In this document: positions 1 through 9,585 of the stretch, in pieces
How positions within the stretch are numbered: the stretch's first letter is position 1
Layout of the letters: every line of letters starts with the position of its first letter
Assembly (NCBI GenBank): GCA_008931825.1
Contig: QXVZ01022563.1
Span: 1-20,055 of the forward strand
Source: Phallusia fumigata
Lineage: Eukaryota; Chordata; Ascidiacea; Phlebobranchia; Ascidiidae
Length of the DNA: 20,055 bases
Direction: 5' to 3'
The notes under the pieces: model-generated
Told to the model about the DNA's origin: nothing
Database searches by the model: none
What the model saw: the letters and a program-made list of their open reading frames with translations, nothing else
Translations under genes and position numbers: made by a program

Positions 1-338
1 CGGTTCAATAGGTTGTAGAGACTCCCGGACAAATCAAGTGTTTGACTGCCTGCCATAGAAATAATAACAACATTCCCCAATATTGACAACAGGTGGTCGA
101 ACACAGTAACAAGTACAGGTCCGCTGTTAGGCTAATGCTTTGTCCGAAATACAAGTTAGTATTTGGCGAAATTAAAAACGCTAATTCGACTCAAGTTTTA
201 CGCAAACTAAATTAACCACTCTGAACCGGATTAGCGGTTTTGCACCGGTTCAGGGCGCATCTCAAGTCAACAATTAAAATATTTCGGCACTGCTAGGCGC
301 ACCGAAAAAAAATATTTAAAAAGTGATATTGCGTACAG
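1..338. other. Upstream intronic or flanking sequence of the IFI44-like gene
   Basis: This AT-rich stretch precedes the first recognisable exon, and I see no coding exon in it. It ends in an acceptor-like GCGTACAG at 331-338, after which an IFI44-type reading frame opens. It is most simply the last intron part before that exon. The P-loop (G1) exon expected of an IFI44-type GTPase is not here and should lie outside the window. Confidence 0.5.
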
Positions 339-1426
339 TTTGATCCATCAGGGAACATATCGGGCGAGATGCCTGGATTCGTGAAGCTGCCGAAACTACA
401 AGACAAGGTTCACTGCTGTGTGTTCGTGCTGGATGCAAACAACATCACCAGTATGAGTGAGGCACTGCTTACCAAACTATCCGACATGAGAGCCAAAATC
501 ACCAGCCGAGGTAGACTGTTGAATTATAGTTACATCGTATAAATATGAGCATTTTAATTTACGAGTATAGCGTATAAGCATTTTAATTTTTAACAGAAAA
601 AGATGAATTTGAATTTAAACTGCAAATTTTTTTCAACAAGATTAATAAATATTTATGGTCCGCAATTAATTACATTGTGGCTCCGCGCACGTAGTGTATT
701 TGAGTCCTATTGGACACGGATTGGCATAAAATATTGAACATATTATGCTCTGTGCCAAAGGACAATACCATGGCAGACAAATGTATTTCGAGGGACTCGT
801 AAAAGTATGAAAATATTATGTACAACAACAGAGGAACACCAGTGCATTTTTCGCGCATAAATGAATCTTAGATATCAGCCTTTGGAATCAATGTAATACA
901 TTTGAAACATTTTACCTTACCGTTTCCCTACAGGTATCCCGCTAATTGTGCTCGTGACGAAGGTGGACAAAGCTTGCAACCAGACATGTCAAGACGTATC
1001 GCTTGTATACAGAAGCAACCATATTCAACACCTTGTCGCATTGGTAAGAAAATATGTTTGATCACAACAAACTTCAAATGATGAAAAACCTTAAAAAGAA
1101 ATCCATATTTTGCCCAAATCCCCAAAGCAAAAATCTTGTAAACATTGTCTTGGATATTTATTTGATTGTGATTTAAAGATAAAGAGCTCTGAGACACTTT
1201 GTAACTTTTTTATTTTTATTCGTTTTTCTGCTATTTCAAAATATTTTTTTAGGCTGGAACCAAGATCGGAATCCCTGTGAGTCACGTGTTACCAGTTAAG
1301 AATTACACTCACGAGATTGAGTTGGACCCATGGGTGGACATTCTGGCACTCAGCGCCCTGCAGCAAATGCTTCGATTCACTGACAACTACTTTGACGAAT
1401 GCTTGGTCCAATACGGGAAAGGGTGA
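339..1426 (+). CDS. IFI44/IFI44-like GTPase-domain protein, 3' part (5' truncated by window)
   Basis: Three exons join in frame: 339-510, 934-1043 and 1253-1426 (TGA at 1424). Donors are GTAGAC at 511 and GTAAGA at 1044; acceptors are CGTACAG, CCTACAG and TTTTTTTAG. The roughly 151 residues read FDPSGNISGEMPG, then KVHCCVFVLDAN, IPLIVLVTKVDKAC, IGIPVSHVLPVKNY and DILALSALQQMLRFTDNYFD. This is the order of the C-terminal half of the IFI44/IFI44L GTPase-like domain: a hydrophobic strand, the TKVD G4 guanine-specificity motif, a PVKNY segment and the final helix ending in DNYFD. The P-loop part is missing upstream, so the gene continues off the left edge. Family members are linked to interferon or innate responses in vertebrates; the role in this animal is unknown. 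The C-terminus may instead run on to 2211-2580 by alternative splicing. Confidence 0.85.
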
Positions 1427-2210
1427 CTGCTGTGTAACTTTGGTTGTTGTCGTGTCTCGGATTTGTTGTCGCTGTTAATGTTTCCTGTGGTTAATTCGTA
1501 GTGTCCACGCGTGTTTTGTTTCTTATGCTGTCTGTACGTTCACGTTTTTCGTTCAACGACGGCTTTAATTACGAGAATATGGCGGGTGTATCATTGCTCG
1601 CAGGGCCGATCAGTATTAAGGCCCCCAAAGCAGGGGCCCCACAGGCAACAATCAAATATATGTGTGCACGTGGTCGGTAAAATTTCCCTCCGTGAAGTAT
1701 CGCTAACATGTCTTTAATGAACCGAATAGTAAAGATACTGAGAGTATAGTTACGAGTAACAGTAAGTACACGCCATTTTTTACGGACTGGCATAAGGCAT
1801 TTAGTCCCCTATGCTCGAGGGAAACCCGTGCCCATCTGGCCCATGCGTTTAGCCTATGTTTGTGAAATGAGACGTATTTTTTTATTTTACGAAGTAATTC
1901 TATAGAAACTCAATAGAAATTGACTCCTTGCTGGTGTGAATGAACTACTTTACAAATGTTTTGTTGATTGATTGATATACGTAAAGCATACAGTCCCACA
2001 ATAGTTGTTTAGTTATCTTGTGAACACATTTTTATTTTTGGTTTTTCAATAAATTACCTGTGGTGAAATCCCCACATCTTATTAACATTGTTACTGTCTT
2101 TGATTTGCACGGCTGTATTTGAGGTAAACAAGAAATCTAAAAAGTTCCTGATAAGAAAAAAACTCAAGTTTTGTAATCCGCTGGGGTCAATTATTTCCTA
2201 CATGTCCCAG
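1427..2210 (+). other. 3' UTR or last intron of the IFI44-like gene
   Basis: There is no convincing exon here. A canonical AATAAA sits at 2048-2053, about 620 bases after the TGA, and could serve the short transcript. GGCCCC (1620-1625) and GGGGCC (1633-1638) form a 6-bp hairpin with a seven-base loop in a locally GC-rich patch. A good acceptor, TTATTTCCTACATGTCCCAG, ends at 2210, so the same stretch could be an intron. Confidence 0.45.
2048..2053 (+). other. Poly(A) signal AATAAA, candidate for the short IFI44-like transcript
   Basis: This exact AATAAA is the canonical cleavage and polyadenylation hexamer in the region after the TGA at 1424. It lies upstream of the alternative exon at 2211, which would fit a short transcript ending here. 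The call rests on the motif and position only. Confidence 0.4.
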
Positions 2211-2580
2211 GTACGTTCAGCCGGAGAAAACCAGCAACGACCTGTGGACTCGCAACACCACCATGCGAACAAGCAATCAGCCGAAGCAAGCTTGGCAGAG
2301 TAGCTCAACAGCGACACCTACCGCCGTAGCGGGTAGAATTCCCGGAGCTAGTGTACAAAACACCCCACTTGGTAAGGGCATTCTAATGGGCAACATAGGT
2401 GCTCCCATTGGAAAGACAGCGTCTCCTGAAAAGCAAGCAGTCCTCCTGGAAGCCGAGGAAGAAGAGCCGGATGAGCCGGAGGTTAAAAACCTGGAAATAA
2501 ACGCACCGAGTCCAGTGAAACCAGTCAATGGAGTCCATGCAAGTCCAAGCCAGCCGCAGCCACAAGAGGCCGCTGCGTGA
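2211..2580 (+). CDS. Possible alternative last exon: hydrophilic, disordered C-terminal tail
   Basis: After a strong acceptor (CTACATGTCCCAG) an open frame runs about 122 codons to TGA at 2578. It starts YVQPEKTSNDLWTRN and passes through a Gly/Pro/Ala-rich part, an acidic block EAEEEEPDEPEV and a PSPVKPVNG/QPQPQ end. I recognise no domain; it looks intrinsically disordered. It is locally GC-richer than its flanks, as a coding exon would be. Joined from a weak donor GG|GTGACT at 1423 (exon ending 1422), the frame carries straight on from the IFI44-like exon and bypasses the TGA. It may therefore be a tail of that gene. Alternatively it could be the last exon of an unseen gene or spurious. No canonical AATAAA follows; ATTAAA-type variants occur near 2863 and 2944. 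Confidence 0.4.
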
Positions 2581-3078
2581 AAGTTGAAAGAATGTGGTTT
2601 TTTTCGTGATTCTTTGTACAGTGTCACAACATAAATAAGTTGCCGCCGAGCCGAGCACATCTCGATGTTCTTTCGACAATCTCGTATTGAGACTCTACAC
2701 AAGTAGTCTTTGTCAATTAATATCAAACACGAAAAACTTGACGCGCCTCTTTTGCAACCAACGCTTTCCCGCAAATGTTTGTGTGTTTGACTTTGTTTTT
2801 TTTACCATGACAAAGACTTTACGTGATAGGAAGAAAAAGCGTTAACATTGTAGACAAAAATTAAAAAGAACGTTTGGATGTAAAAAATACAACATGTACA
2901 TATGCGTACCATACATATGTCGTCGGGTTTTGCATTGCGTATCATTAAAGCACCACACACTTAAATACACTGCTGTATCACATGTGACATAAAAATTCTT
3001 GTGTGTTCTGTTGCTTTATGACAGTTTTAAAAATATAGGGCAAAAAAACGAAACCCACAGGGTCGTACCAAATTAATT

Positions 3079-3103
3079 CAGTGATTCTCAACCGGTGGTA
3101 CGG
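3079..3103 (+). mobile_element. Possible hAT terminal-inverted-repeat relic
   Basis: The string CAGTGATTCTCAACCGGTGG resembles the CAGTGGTTCTCAA-type end of hAT transposons, and matches the start of the clear element at 16304 apart from one base over its first 13. I found no partner end and no target duplication, so this could be a one-ended relic or chance. Confidence 0.25.
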
Positions 3104-3923
3104 GTTTTGTAGTGTGAAGTTAAAATCTTATCACAAGTCTGTTAGATTAAATCCCCGTTGATTAAATGCACAAACACTGCAAGTACGTTTGTAAATGCAA
3201 GGAGATCACCTCGCGCATGATTTCCAGATGTTGGCCAATATTACCAGGAAAATTGCCTGCGCAGAAACTACAAAAACAATGTATAAGCAAAATAAAACAT
3301 AAGTTAAGGAAAATGAACCAATTAAATAGGGCAGTCTTACATAGGGGAAGAGTGATCATTAACATTACAAAGCACGACACACGATTCAGGTTCGCTGTGC
3401 CTGCGGACCCTAATTGGAATGGTAGTAATTGTATCTATCGCGCGATGGCAACACGAGGCTCAGTAAAACCATTTTAACACAGGATGTGAAATGAGCGCAA
3501 CAACAGAAATCCGAAACAGGCACCATAAACCAAAAACACCAACAAAAGCCCAATTGGACTACCAGGTGTTGTTGTTTCAGCAACGGAAGGTTCGGTATTT
3601 AGTTCATAGTCTGTCGTTTACAGACAGGTAGTTTAAATTCGTTGATGGCTCGACTCGTTCGGCCTGTAGAGGGACTTCAAAAGTCAGTTAAACTATTTCT
3701 GATTTTAAATCACAGACTGAAAAAAATGCTTGCTAGTTCTATATAATTCCGTCGGAAACGTGTTTTGACACTGACGAAATATAATTAACTTGATGTCCGG
3801 CAAAGTAATGTTACATAATTATTTCACCCGCAGATGGGTAATTGTGTTTAATACTGTTATTTGCTCTGATGGCGGATGTAAGGTTTGTTTGCCTCCAAAA
3901 GTGTTAGAATTAGGTACATGCAG

Positions 3924-3934
3924 TTTAATTTCAG
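3924..3934 (+). promoter_or_regulatory. Candidate 5'-UTR or spliced-leader splice acceptor of gene B
   Basis: TTTAATTTCAG ends at 3934, 81 bases before the gene B ATG. A pyrimidine-rich acceptor just upstream of a start codon is what an outron or 5'-UTR intron would show, and tunicates trans-splice a leader onto many mRNAs. No transcript evidence is available here, so this is inference from position. Confidence 0.2.
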
Positions 3935-4015
3935 CAAACCGAAAAGCATTATTTTGCCGATGCAGCGCTTATGTTTATGTAGCATATCGCTTTTGTTACC
4001 TGATATAATAAAAAA

Positions 4016-4110
4016 ATGAGATGGAAAACCTTGCTTCCGCTGTTGTTAGCTGCGTCTGCAATTTCACTTTCTGTATCTCAATATGCACTGGTGTTGCTAA
4101 AAGCTGAGAG
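4016..4110 (+). CDS. Gene B exon 1: signal-anchor exon
   Basis: ATG at 4016 opens 31 full codons with basic residues at positions 2 and 4 and then a long hydrophobic run to about residue 28. The exon ends GAGAG|GTAAGT, leaving two bases of a codon. That is the phase of the corresponding anchor exon of gene C (12474-12559), which supports this start. A cleavable signal peptide is the alternative reading, but FUT8 relatives are type II membrane proteins. It is listed separately because it is short and stands 1.5 kb upstream of the next exon. Confidence 0.75.
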
Positions 4111-7100
4111 GTAAGTGGTTTTTGATATTATAGAACAGATACAGATATGCATTTAATCAGTATTGCAAACGCGTCCATGTTATCAGTTACGAGTCATTCT
4201 GCCAGCGAATTCAATCAACTTTTCGAGTTTTTGCGCTTTGTGACTATGGAGTCTTTTAGTGACACGAATATTTTACCTAGATTAAAGTTGCTCGAGTATT
4301 GCATTTAGCACCACGAGTCAAGGCAAGTCTTTTTCAGCAGTTAGAACCTACATAATATCGAGTTGACACCAATGAAAAAAAAGCAAGTAATCAAATACAC
4401 GGGCGGTTTTGCAAAAAGTCAAGCCTACAGAGCCTAAAAAAAACTTATATCAGTGACAACTTAAGTTGCGCGCTTATTGCCAAAAATCGGGGTATTTCCC
4501 TTTCAAATTACTTACCATTTTTTTGCTATTTTGATTTTTGCTCGAATTTGTTATGTTTTTGGTGGCCCAGTTATTACTCATCCAAACAACTTTGACTATT
4601 TGTGGGAATGCTGAACCCTCCAGACGCTGCTTGTCAGGTATTTTTTGGTGGTACTAAAATACAGAGTGAGCAAAGTATTATGGCGAGATCAGCTTTGTAG
4701 ATTGTCGTGTATCTGTTCGAGATCACCATCGAATGTTTGTAACTATACATAATAAATGGCGTGCTTTTTGTTTTAAGTTAAGTGAATGCTAGAATAAGGC
4801 ACAGGTTTAAAAACTGGTGAATTTGAACGTGTGGTACGTTAGCAGATTTCAGATTTGAAAAACATGCGATTGAATGGATTTGTTTTAAATTCTTTTGTCA
4901 ATGCCATTTCAATAAATTCTGTTGCGGTTTCCGTTGTGACATAATGAATAGTTTGAAACCGCAATCCCAGTGTCCATCAACACTATATTGTTAAAATTTC
5001 TAAAATAAACAGATTGGTAGCGGCGTTCTGCGCTCGCTGTTACGACAATGCCACGAAGAGAAGGGAACCACGCTGAGCGGCAAAGGGGCATAGCCAAAAA
5101 GAAATAATGGATGTCATGGTGGAATGTTTTGATGGGTGTTAAAATGTTCAGGAGGGGCAATAGTATTTAACCTCTAGTATTGTTGACAGAGCGACTGCCC
5201 AAGAACCTCAACGAAGCGATGCGACCCTTAAGGACAAAAACGTTGAACGGTTTTAATTTAACCTAAAACCGTTTTGTTCCTAAAAGTTGTTTTTATTTTT
5301 GATGAAAAATTAAAATATGCTTGCGCACCTCTTATGTTGAGACGTCCTTAGCGCCATACATGGCAACTTCAAAAAAAACAATATGTGTAATTTTACAAGC
5401 ACCATTTAAGGTCTTACCTGGAAATACTTTATTTAATGGAAGGCCTTCAAACGGCACCCCAGTTGGGAAACACTTGTATAGGGTTTAAGACTGGATGTTT
5501 ACCAGCTTTTTTTTCAAATCAGACTCCATGCTACGAATACGTTCGAGCAGCTATAATGGGTATAGATTCATAAAGTTATTCAACATGGCTTTAACGGAAA
5601 AACGCTTAATGTTTTCTACATATTTTGTTTTTGCAGAAGCGACAAAACACCGAAAATTTGTACTACAAGTAAGATTTTTGTTCGGTTAATGCATTTTGTG
5701 TATCAACCTTTTTGTTCTATGCAACCTTCTGCTAAGTTTTGGAGGCGTTGAAATCCTTCAACCATATAAGGAGCTGAACATACCTTAAACCCAACTTTAC
5801 CTTCTAGATCAATATCAGTGCAAAGAAGTCCGTCAGAAGCCAAGGGCTACTCTGAAAATTCGAAAAATTGTTTGGAAAACTCTGTTGAAACTTCAGGCAA
5901 GTGTTCCTATACAACCGTGTCAAACATATAGACAAAAGTCTGAGTTACCTTATCAATGAGCCCACGTTTATTTGTTTTTCGGACCTTTAATTTTAAAAAC
6001 ATTTTTAAAAGTTATCAAAACAGAAAACATATCGATAAAACTAGAGGTTACCAAATAATCGACAAATTGCGGGCAGCATTTTTCTAAAATAACTTGCCGA
6101 GTGACCCAACAAGTTTCTTTTAGTTTATTTTACTATTAAAATCCCAGGGCCAGATTGCATCAAATATTATACGGTATCAAAACCTACGCTTATCAACAGA
6201 ATCCAAATCATTGTAAGTTAGCCCGCAAACTCATTTGCATAGTCCAAGGTGGATGCGGGCACGGTTGCCTCATCCACCACATTGGTGTTTGTTTGTTTCT
6301 GGCCGTGGGAACCAACCGAACGTTGCAACTGCATTTCGACACCCCGACGTACACTAAGGAGTTATTCGAGACTGCGTACAAACCTTTGAGCGAAACTTGC
6401 AACGACGTTGATACATCTGAGCTCGAAACAGCTCCTCAAATTCAAGGTTGGCACATTTTTCGGAAAGTTATCTTGACAAATTTACAGCCAACAAAAGGGT
6501 TTTTACATGAATTCGTTCAGTGGAAAGAAGTTTACTTACTTAATAACACAATGTGTTGTGTGACTAGAACTATGGCCTGAGAAACCAGTGAATAAAGGGC
6601 ATCAAAATTAGTAAGATATCGTTCGAGCTTCCAATAACATGGTATTTTGCACTATGTTGCATTGCCACTAGCACTGAAATTTTTTGAATTCTGTATCTAT
6701 CACTAAAATTATTGGAACAACCGACCCAATTTGCTGAACGTTTTTCATTGGTCAAGGTTCAACAATTCAGTACTACACAAACCATCACAATATTTCTCTT
6801 TATTTTATTTACCTATTTAGGCCAATAAATAAATAGATGAGGTTTTTGGCCTTGTTCAAAAGTGTATACTTTTAAGGTAACGGAAGCCATGAAACTACGA
6901 ATAACCACAGGACTGTGACATTGAAGGTGACAGGGGCATTTGACCCATTCACCCCGTTCGCCCCCTTGACCCTCCCCACTCAACTTAAATCTGCACTAAC
7001 GGGATTGCACGACGTTCCGCACCACTGGTGGATAGGTCAGGTGCTTGCATACGTCACACGACTTCAACCATCCGTGCAACGCGATCTGGATTTACTCAAG

Positions 7101-8343
7101 CGAAAGTTAGACTTTTCAAACACAATCGTAGGGTGAGTTTGTGGTATTAAAGTCAATTATATCGAATTGCTATAGCTCCTAAGCCACGCTGTACACGCTA
7201 AAGTTTATTTTGCAAGTGTCGCGCATTTACTTGCCACGAATTGATGTTTTATCTGCAATGACTTTATAGCACATTTAGAAAGATGGCTAGTTTTAAATAA
7301 AATCACAATATCACTTGCAGAGTTCACATTCGACGCAGTGACAAACTGATCAGCGAGGCCAAATTTATTTTCCTGGATGACTACATGTGCCACGTAACCA
7401 ACCTGTCGGGGATGCACCCAGCTGGACAGTCCCAAAAAAATAATGTATTTTTTGCCACGGATGACCCTGACGTCTACAACGAGGCGAAGAAAAAGTTAGA
7501 GGCTGCGTTTTTGGAGTAAACAGTATAATTTACACCTGTCACAAATCGAGATCGAGAGCGTACCTTGCCACACAGGCAACTATTGAAAAGTCGCAGAGCT
7601 TTTCAAGGCTTTTACGTTTTTTTAGTTGTACACTAATCGTCAAATACTTGCTATCATGTACAGGTATCCAGCCTACAAGTTTTTAAACATATACGAAAAC
7701 AGTTTGTCAGCTTCTCTTCATCGGGAAACCGTAAGAGGTTTTCTCGGAATTGTGAAAGATATCCAGCTGCTCAGCGAATGTCAACAGTTTGTTGGAACTT
7801 TTAGTTCAAACGTGAGTTGCTTGAAAATTACACAAGTACCGTAAAAACAGTTCGGGGTTATCCGAAAATAACAGGCAAGCCTAAGTGTTTCATTAACTTG
7901 AAAAAAAAAACGACTATGATCACGCTAAGCAGACATAAACTTTGCTCACCTTATATGGTTGCGGATTTGCCTTGTTCTCCCTATTACATGTTCTTCAAAC
8001 GCAGGTTGGACGTTTAGTTTACACCCTCATGCTGGCAAAATCACACAAGGATTCTGTCACAGTTTGCACTTTGGACGACGATTACATGTACTACGGCTCA
8101 GTAGCACGCTTCCAGGAGGCTTTAACCAAACACAAACCACCTGCGAGCAATGATGACGAGATTGAATTACAAGAAGGCGACCAAATCTATGTAAATCCAT
8201 CCCGGTACAAATGCAATCGGAGATGCTTCGGAACAAACGACAGGACCAGAAAGACTGGCTTTTACCCTGCTGACAAAGTAAGGGAATTTGCGAAGCCCGT
8301 TTTGTATCAAGGTTTCCAATGGGATGGAAAAAAATCATATTAA
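4016..8343 (+). CDS. FUT8-like alpha-1,6-fucosyltransferase with SH3-like C-terminus (gene B)
   Basis: Eight exons: 4016-4110, 5637-5668, 5808-5896, 6200 to about 6446 or 6466, about 6911/6927/6934 to 7132, 7321-7494, 7664-7811 and 8005-8343 (TAA). The spliced protein is about 440-450 residues. Exon 1 gives a type II signal anchor, MRWKTLLPLLLAASAISL. Exons 2-3 form a short stem ending KLLQ-like (LLKLQ), followed by NPNHC. The catalytic part has CGHGCLIHH, KPLSETC, HHWWIGQV, VHIRRSDK (the conserved Arg pair of the GDP-fucose site), FFATDDP, LGIVKDIQLLSECQQF and GTFSSNVGRLVY. The C-terminus has DEIELQEGDQIYV and KTGFYPADKVRE, matching the luminal SH3 domain of FUT8, but the usual HWDGYS-type Trp is absent. 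FUT8 adds core fucose to N-glycans in the Golgi; that activity is inferred by family. The intron after 5896 has a GC donor. The exon 4/5 junction is unresolved. Confidence 0.88.
4111..5636 (+). other. Gene B intron 1
   Basis: The intron is about 1.5 kb, with GTAAGT at 4111 and TTTGTTTTTGCAG ending at 5636. A GC-richer patch at about 5010-5110 holds a 19-codon frame beginning MPRREGNHAERQRG, vaguely like the SERF/4F5 N-terminus but too short to call. No exon, RNA gene or mobile element is recognised. Confidence 0.55.
5637..5896 (+). CDS. Gene B exons 2 and 3: short stem, with a GC-AG intron after exon 3
   Basis: Exon 2 (5637-5668) encodes SDKTPKICTT and ends phase 1 at GTAAGA. Exon 3 (5808-5896) encodes QYQCKEVRQKPRATL and ends with LLKLQ at phase 0. 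The following intron starts GCAAGT, the best-known GC donor form. The LQ|NP junction with exon 4 is at the same place as in gene C (LNQLQ|NPRDC), which is the main evidence for these small exons. The stem is far shorter than in vertebrate FUT8. Confidence 0.7.
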
Positions 8344-8754
8344 AGACGCAAAGTTGATGAACTGTTGTATTAGGTTTTATGCAACCCAACCTATTTGTAT
8401 TTTAATGCTGTAGGCTATTACCTTTTTGTTGTGTGCCAATATGGCTCGTGGGATGTAAATGTATTTTGTTTGTTATTTTGTTGTCGCTGTTTTATAACTT
8501 TGATTCTAATGTGAAAGTGTTTTCTTTATTCATAATGCAGTGTACTGGTGAAATTGCAAATCCTATTGTAAAATATGTATGGGATGACCCCTCCTTCCAG
8601 TCACCATATTTCACAACTTGTAGTTACTGCAACAAAAATCTGTTTCACAAAAACAGCTATATGAGCCCTGACGTACAAAACCGGCATCGTCCATATACAC
8701 TCTTTTCACCAGGAGTAACTGTCGCTAGTCGAACTTTCCATTTATTTTGTACAT
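8344..8754. other. 3' UTR and flank of gene B
   Basis: This follows the TAA of gene B. No canonical AATAAA was found, so the cleavage site is unknown. An open frame at 8433-8849 runs into the adjacent repeat and shows no family motif; it is not a gene. Confidence 0.4.
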
Positions 8755-9143
8755 CAGAGTTGGATCAATTACAATTGGTAATTGAGCTAAATGTAATTAA
8801 ACACTGTATTGGTGTAATTGTAATTATAGTTGCAATTCAAACTTTTTGAGTTTTTGTAATTGTAATTTGCTTCCACTTTTACCTAATTACATCCTAAATT
8901 ACTCTTTTTTGCAAGGTACCTTTGCTACAGATTTTATGAATCATTTTAGAAGAATGTCTATACATATCGACTTGACTGTTGTGTAAAAAACAGTGTGATG
9001 AAGTCGACAATTTTGTGGCATGTTATTGTAAGTCGTAATTATTTACAAGTCTCAGAATAATTCTATTTGTAATGTAATTGAAAAATTTGACGGAACAATT
9101 GTAATTGGAATGTAACTAAAATCATGTCATTGCACCTACTCTG
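8755..9143. mobile_element. TAATTG-rich non-autonomous DNA element, probably hAT type
   Basis: The 389-bp segment begins CAGAGTTGG and ends CCTACTCTG, so its ends are inverted copies over about nine bases with one mismatch. The interior is dominated by TGTAATTGTAATT and its complement CAATTACAATTG, mostly near both ends, which makes the arms foldable. CAGAG-type ends fit hAT elements. No coding capacity is seen. The flanks (TTGTACAT and TTTACACT) are only weakly alike, so the 8-bp target duplication is not secure. It lies about 410 bases past the gene B stop. Confidence 0.5.
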
Positions 9144-9439
9144 TTTACACTGGGGAAAAAAGAGAGAGAATGATTGTTCTCATCAAGTTGTACATCAGTT
9201 TTAACCCGTTTACACTGTGCCCAGTGCGTATGCTGCTTAAATACTGTGGGACCTTAACGTTGTTAATTTTCTCTGCCCCGGTTTAAGTTTGACTAATTTT
9301 GGGCTACAGTTTCCCCAGTACTGCTGTGTACCGCCGCCACCAAGTGCCTTTCCACATACCAAGCTGTTTGAATTTGCATGAATATGTTTTTACAATTACT
9401 GTGTTCCCTTGTAAGGCACAAGCAAGTAAGCTTTGTATA
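9144..9439. other. Intergenic sequence between two repeats
   Basis: There is no gene, RNA gene or clear signal here. It separates the TAATTG-rich element from the SINE copy. Confidence 0.4.
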
Positions 9440-9585
9440 TTTATTGATAATTGCCCACCTAAAAAAAGGAAAATCGTGGGTTCGAAACCAGTCTCGGACA
9501 CTTGTGGTGGCCTGAGCAAGAAACTTAAGCGACAAACCCAGTGGCCCCGATGGGTTGAAATCGAAGTCCACTTTGAAAACCGCTA
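9440..9585 (+). mobile_element. tRNA-derived SINE copy 1
   Basis: GTGGGTTCGAAACC at 9477-9490 is a near-perfect pol III B box (GGTTCGAANCC). The downstream CCTGAGCAAGAAACTTAA and CAAACCCAGTGG also occur, diverged and at almost the same spacing, in the copy at 15466-15580. This shows a dispersed family with a tRNA-like head and a shared tail. The A box is poor in this copy. The frame across the element (9299-9586) is a by-product. Confidence 0.55.

Larger units (their letters stand above)
2581..4015. other. Intergenic region before FUT8-like gene B
   Basis: AT-rich spacer with no gene I can support. An open frame at 3166-3477 has no family features and I reject it. A hAT-end-like motif lies at 3079-3103. 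Pyrimidine-rich acceptor-like sites at 3833 (CACCCGCAG) and 3934 (TTTAATTTCAG) precede the gene B start and could be 5'-UTR or spliced-leader acceptors. Promoter elements are not evident. Confidence 0.5.

Noticed and set aside
3166..3477. 103-codon open frame rich in Lys/Cys upstream of gene B
   Set aside because: No recognisable motif, an equally long frame on the opposite strand, and no coding-like composition; likely chance.
5056..5109. Short frame MPRREGNHAERQRG..., resembling the SERF/4F5 N-terminus
   Set aside because: Only 19 codons before a stop, inside an intron, with weak similarity; could be a retro-fragment but cannot be supported.
8433..8849. 138-codon open frame after gene B
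   Set aside because: It runs from the 3' flank into the TAATTG-rich repeat, and its C-terminal part is translated repeat.
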